7,021 nt of DNA from the NCBI GenBank assembly GCA_027297845.1, contig JAPUHG010000144.1:1-7021 (forward strand), written 5' to 3'. Position numbers and translations under genes: made by a program. Position 1 is the stretch's first letter, and each line of letters opens with the position of its first letter. The DNA comes from Gammaproteobacteria bacterium. Its GTDB lineage: Bacteria > Pseudomonadota > Gammaproteobacteria > Steroidobacterales > MnTg04. Shown here piece by piece: positions 4,826 to 7,021 of the stretch. The notes under the pieces were generated by a model. It was not told where the DNA came from. It made no database searches and worked only from the letters and a program-made list of their open reading frames with translations.

Positions 4826-7021
4826 ATGAATCCACGAATTCCTGCGGTACTTTTCGCCGCCAGTCTTTTTTTGGCAGGATGTTTTTCAGATGGGGAAGAT
4901 CAGCAAATAAACGGCAGCATGGCGCCTGCCCCACCGCCGGGCGGGACGCCTCCGCCTCCAGGCCGAACGGAGTTCAGGGCGATTTACGTGCTGGCCTCGG
5001 GCGCATTGCCCTACCCGAACTCGCTGTTTTTCAACGGCAGCACCGATGGCACAGCCAACCTGCCGTTGCTCGCCACATCGCCATTGAACGACGTCATTAA
5101 CACGCTGGACGGTTTTTCGACGATCGAGTATTTCAACCAGAATTTCAGCGCAGCAATTGATCCCGCGACGATCATTGGCGGCGTTACCGTCAATGTAATT
5201 GAGGTGATCGAGGACCTGGCCACTACGGCAACCGTTGGCGTGGTCGGGGTCCTGATACCCGGCGTGGACTACAGTGTCGGCCTGGCTCCGGATATCGATG
5301 CGGGCGGGACCACCCTGCAGGTCAAACCATTGACGCCGCTCAACCAGTCAAGCTCTTACCTGGTGTTGATGAGCAATGGCATTGCCACCCCCTCTGGCAC
5401 CGCGGCGATAGCGGACACCGATTATGCCGGACTGCGTGACGCGGCTCTCGCGGGTATTACCTTGCCCGACCCGACCCAGGATGGATTGAAGCAATTGATC
5501 GGCGCGCACCTTGCGATCGCCGGTGCGATCGGCATGAATCCGGCGGCGATAATTTCGAGCGCCAATTTCCGCACCCAGTCGATCGGCGTGGTGATGGGCG
5601 CAACGGCGTCCCAGACCGTTGCCCAGGGCGCAGCGGTCGGGCCGTTCCCCGGTGCGCCGGTGGGCTGCCCGTTCGCGATCCTGAATACACTGTGCGTACT
5701 GCCGGCCAGCGCAATGCCAAGCGGCAATGCCGATATCTATGTTGGCCAGCTGGTTGTCGATTACTACATGGACACGCCGGCAATTCTTCCGCCAGTCCCT
5801 CCGGCAACCACCGGCCTTCCGGACACCCATGACGTTGCCGTCATCGAATCGTTCTGGACGGGTGCGCCTTTCACCCTGGATCCAACAGCAACACCGACCA
5901 ATTTTGTTACCCGCTTCAATCCATTCCCGGTCGCCAAAGCTACGCTGGGCGTACCGTTGCTGATGACGGTCCCCAACGCGGCGTCAGCGTGGGTGCAAGC
6001 GTTCGGTGGGCCGCCTGCAGGAGGCTGGCCGGTGGTCATCTTCGGGCATGGCATCACCCGTAACCGCACCGATATGCTGGCGCTCGCCGAACCATTCGCC
6101 GATGCCGGTTTCGTCGTTGTCGCCATCGATCACCCGTTGCACGGGCTGACCGAGTCGAACCCGATGGTCGATCCGACGGCGATATTCTTCCAGGCAGGCA
6201 GCGAGCGTACTTTTGACCTCGATGTCATCGACAACACAACTTTCGCTCCCGTCGATGGCGGAGATGGGATAGTTGATCCATCGGGCTTCCATGCGTTCCT
6301 CAACCTGGGCAACCCGCTGACCGTCCGTGATGCCTGGCGCCAGGGTGCCGCTGACCAGATCGCGCTGGCGCGCACGATTGGCCTCATCGATGTCGATGGC
6401 AATGGCAGTTCCAATGATGCGGCGGACCTCGATGGCAATCGTATTCATTATGTCGGCCAGTCGCTGGGCAGCATCATCGGTATCAATACCTTGACCCACA
6501 GTACCGAATTCACGTCGGCGACCCTCGGCGTACCCGGTGGTTTTATTTTACAACTGGCTCTCGATTCACCGAGTTTTGGCCCACTGATTACCAGCATATT
6601 CGCGAGTCAGGGCCTGACTGCGGGGACATCGCTGTTCAATAACACGATTCGCGACATCCAGACCGCTGCCGATGCGGCCGATCCGTGGAACTTCGCGGCG
6701 GGCGCGCTCGGCCAGCCGGTTCACATGATCGAGGTTCTTGGCGACACAACCATCCCCAACAGCGCTACCGAGCGCCTGATCGATGTGATGGGGCTTCCTG
6801 GCATATCCACACCGGGGCCGAACTTTGTCTCACAAGGGGTAGTTCGTTTCACCGAGGGCAGCCATGGTTCGCAGCTCGATCCAACGGCCAGCCTCGCCGC
6901 GACCATCGAAATGATGACCGAGACCGTGGTCTTCCACGCCGGTAACCTGGCGGCGATGATCCCGGGCGATGGTAGTGTCATCCTGATCAGCGATCCGTCG
7001 GTGGTTTCGACGCAGCCATAG
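4826..7021 (+). CDS. VolA / Pla-1/cef-type lipoprotein lipase (probable lysophospholipase)
   Basis: This complete 731-residue protein is a predicted outer-membrane lipoprotein hydrolase. It has a signal peptide ending in the lipobox LAGC (Cys19); residue +2 is Phe, not Asp, so sorting to the outer membrane is expected. A proline-rich tether (33-46) follows, then the lipase N-terminal domain with its signature PYPNSLFFNGSTDGTANLP (62-80). The alpha/beta-hydrolase domain shows the oxyanion motif FGHGITRNR (406-414), the nucleophile elbow GQSLG (Ser546), a likely acid Asp640 in GDTTIPN and His680 in EGSHG. Cys281 and Cys290 could form a disulfide. Asp/Gly-rich loops at 464-484 and 522-537 resemble calcium-binding loops. 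VolA of Vibrio cholerae cleaves lysophosphatidylcholine at the cell surface; the substrate here is inferred. AGGAG (4814-4818) lies seven bases before the ATG. The stop is the last codon of the window, so its terminator and downstream partners are unseen. Confidence 0.87.
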   Translation: MNPRIPAVLFAASLFLAGCFSDGEDQQINGSMAPAPPPGGTPPPPGRTEFRAIYVLASGALPYPNSLFFNGSTDGTANLPLLATSPLNDVINTLDGFSTIEYFNQNFSAAIDPATIIGGVTVNVIEVIEDLATTATVGVVGVLIPGVDYSVGLAPDIDAGGTTLQVKPLTPLNQSSSYLVLMSNGIATPSGTAAIADTDYAGLRDAALAGITLPDPTQDGLKQLIGAHLAIAGAIGMNPAAIISSANFRTQSIGVVMGATASQTVAQGAAVGPFPGAPVGCPFAILNTLCVLPASAMPSGNADIYVGQLVVDYYMDTPAILPPVPPATTGLPDTHDVAVIESFWTGAPFTLDPTATPTNFVTRFNPFPVAKATLGVPLLMTVPNAASAWVQAFGGPPAGGWPVVIFGHGITRNRTDMLALAEPFADAGFVVVAIDHPLHGLTESNPMVDPTAIFFQAGSERTFDLDVIDNTTFAPVDGGDGIVDPSGFHAFLNLGNPLTVRDAWRQGAADQIALARTIGLIDVDGNGSSNDAADLDGNRIHYVGQSLGSIIGINTLTHSTEFTSATLGVPGGFILQLALDSPSFGPLITSIFASQGLTAGTSLFNNTIRDIQTAADAADPWNFAAGALGQPVHMIEVLGDTTIPNSATERLIDVMGLPGISTPGPNFVSQGVVRFTEGSHGSQLDPTASLAATIEMMTETVVFHAGNLAAMIPGDGSVILISDPSVVSTQP

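Noticed and set aside
5348..5830. Minus-strand open frames inside the lipase gene (also 5984-6499)
   Set aside because: They are antisense shadows of a well-supported GC-rich coding sequence, with Arg- and Ala-rich products lacking any known pattern.
1..7021. CRISPR array, tRNA, rRNA, transposase, toxin-antitoxin or defence system
   Set aside because: No spaced repeats, cloverleaf sequences or relevant protein motifs were seen on either strand.

Overview
The window looks like a chromosomal segment of a gammaproteobacterium outside the enterics, moderately GC-rich except for the first ~220 bases. The L28 and L33 proteins, MutM, CoaD, RsmD and a YfhL-type ferredoxin all closely resemble their E. 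coli and Pseudomonas counterparts from memory. The order radC remnant - rpmB - rpmG - mutM - coaD follows the E. coli order radC-rpmB-rpmG-mutM-coaD, with extra genes inserted. No database search was possible, so family names rest on recognised motifs.

Layout. Bases 1-219 are AT-richer and hold no gene I can support. At about 220 the sequence becomes the last ~55 codons of radC, with no radC-like sequence upstream in any frame, so the gene is a 3' remnant. Its stop codon touches a 161-bp palindromic element (390-550) with perfect 19-bp terminal inverted repeats, which looks like a MITE or foldback repeat. Next come an extended -10 promoter, a GC-rich leader hairpin, and the rpmB-rpmG ribosomal protein operon, closed by a strong bidirectional terminator (1121-1148). 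A membrane acyl-CoA desaturase gene converges on it from the minus strand. mutM is divergent from the desaturase. mutM converges, with 16 bp between stops, on a compact minus-strand operon transcribed rsmD-coaD-ferredoxin. A 161-bp divergent intergenic region with a nested palindrome separates rsmD from a complete 731-residue lipoprotein lipase of the VolA / Pla-1/cef type, which ends on the last base of the window.

Functionally most of this is housekeeping: ribosomal proteins, 16S rRNA methylation, CoA synthesis, oxidised-guanine repair and an Fe-S protein. The two accessory-looking genes both concern lipids: a fatty acyl desaturase and a probable outer-membrane (lyso)phospholipase. Any joint role in using exogenous fatty acids is inference. 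I saw no CRISPR array, tRNA, rRNA, transposase or defence system. The most unusual structure is the palindromic repeat beside the broken radC.
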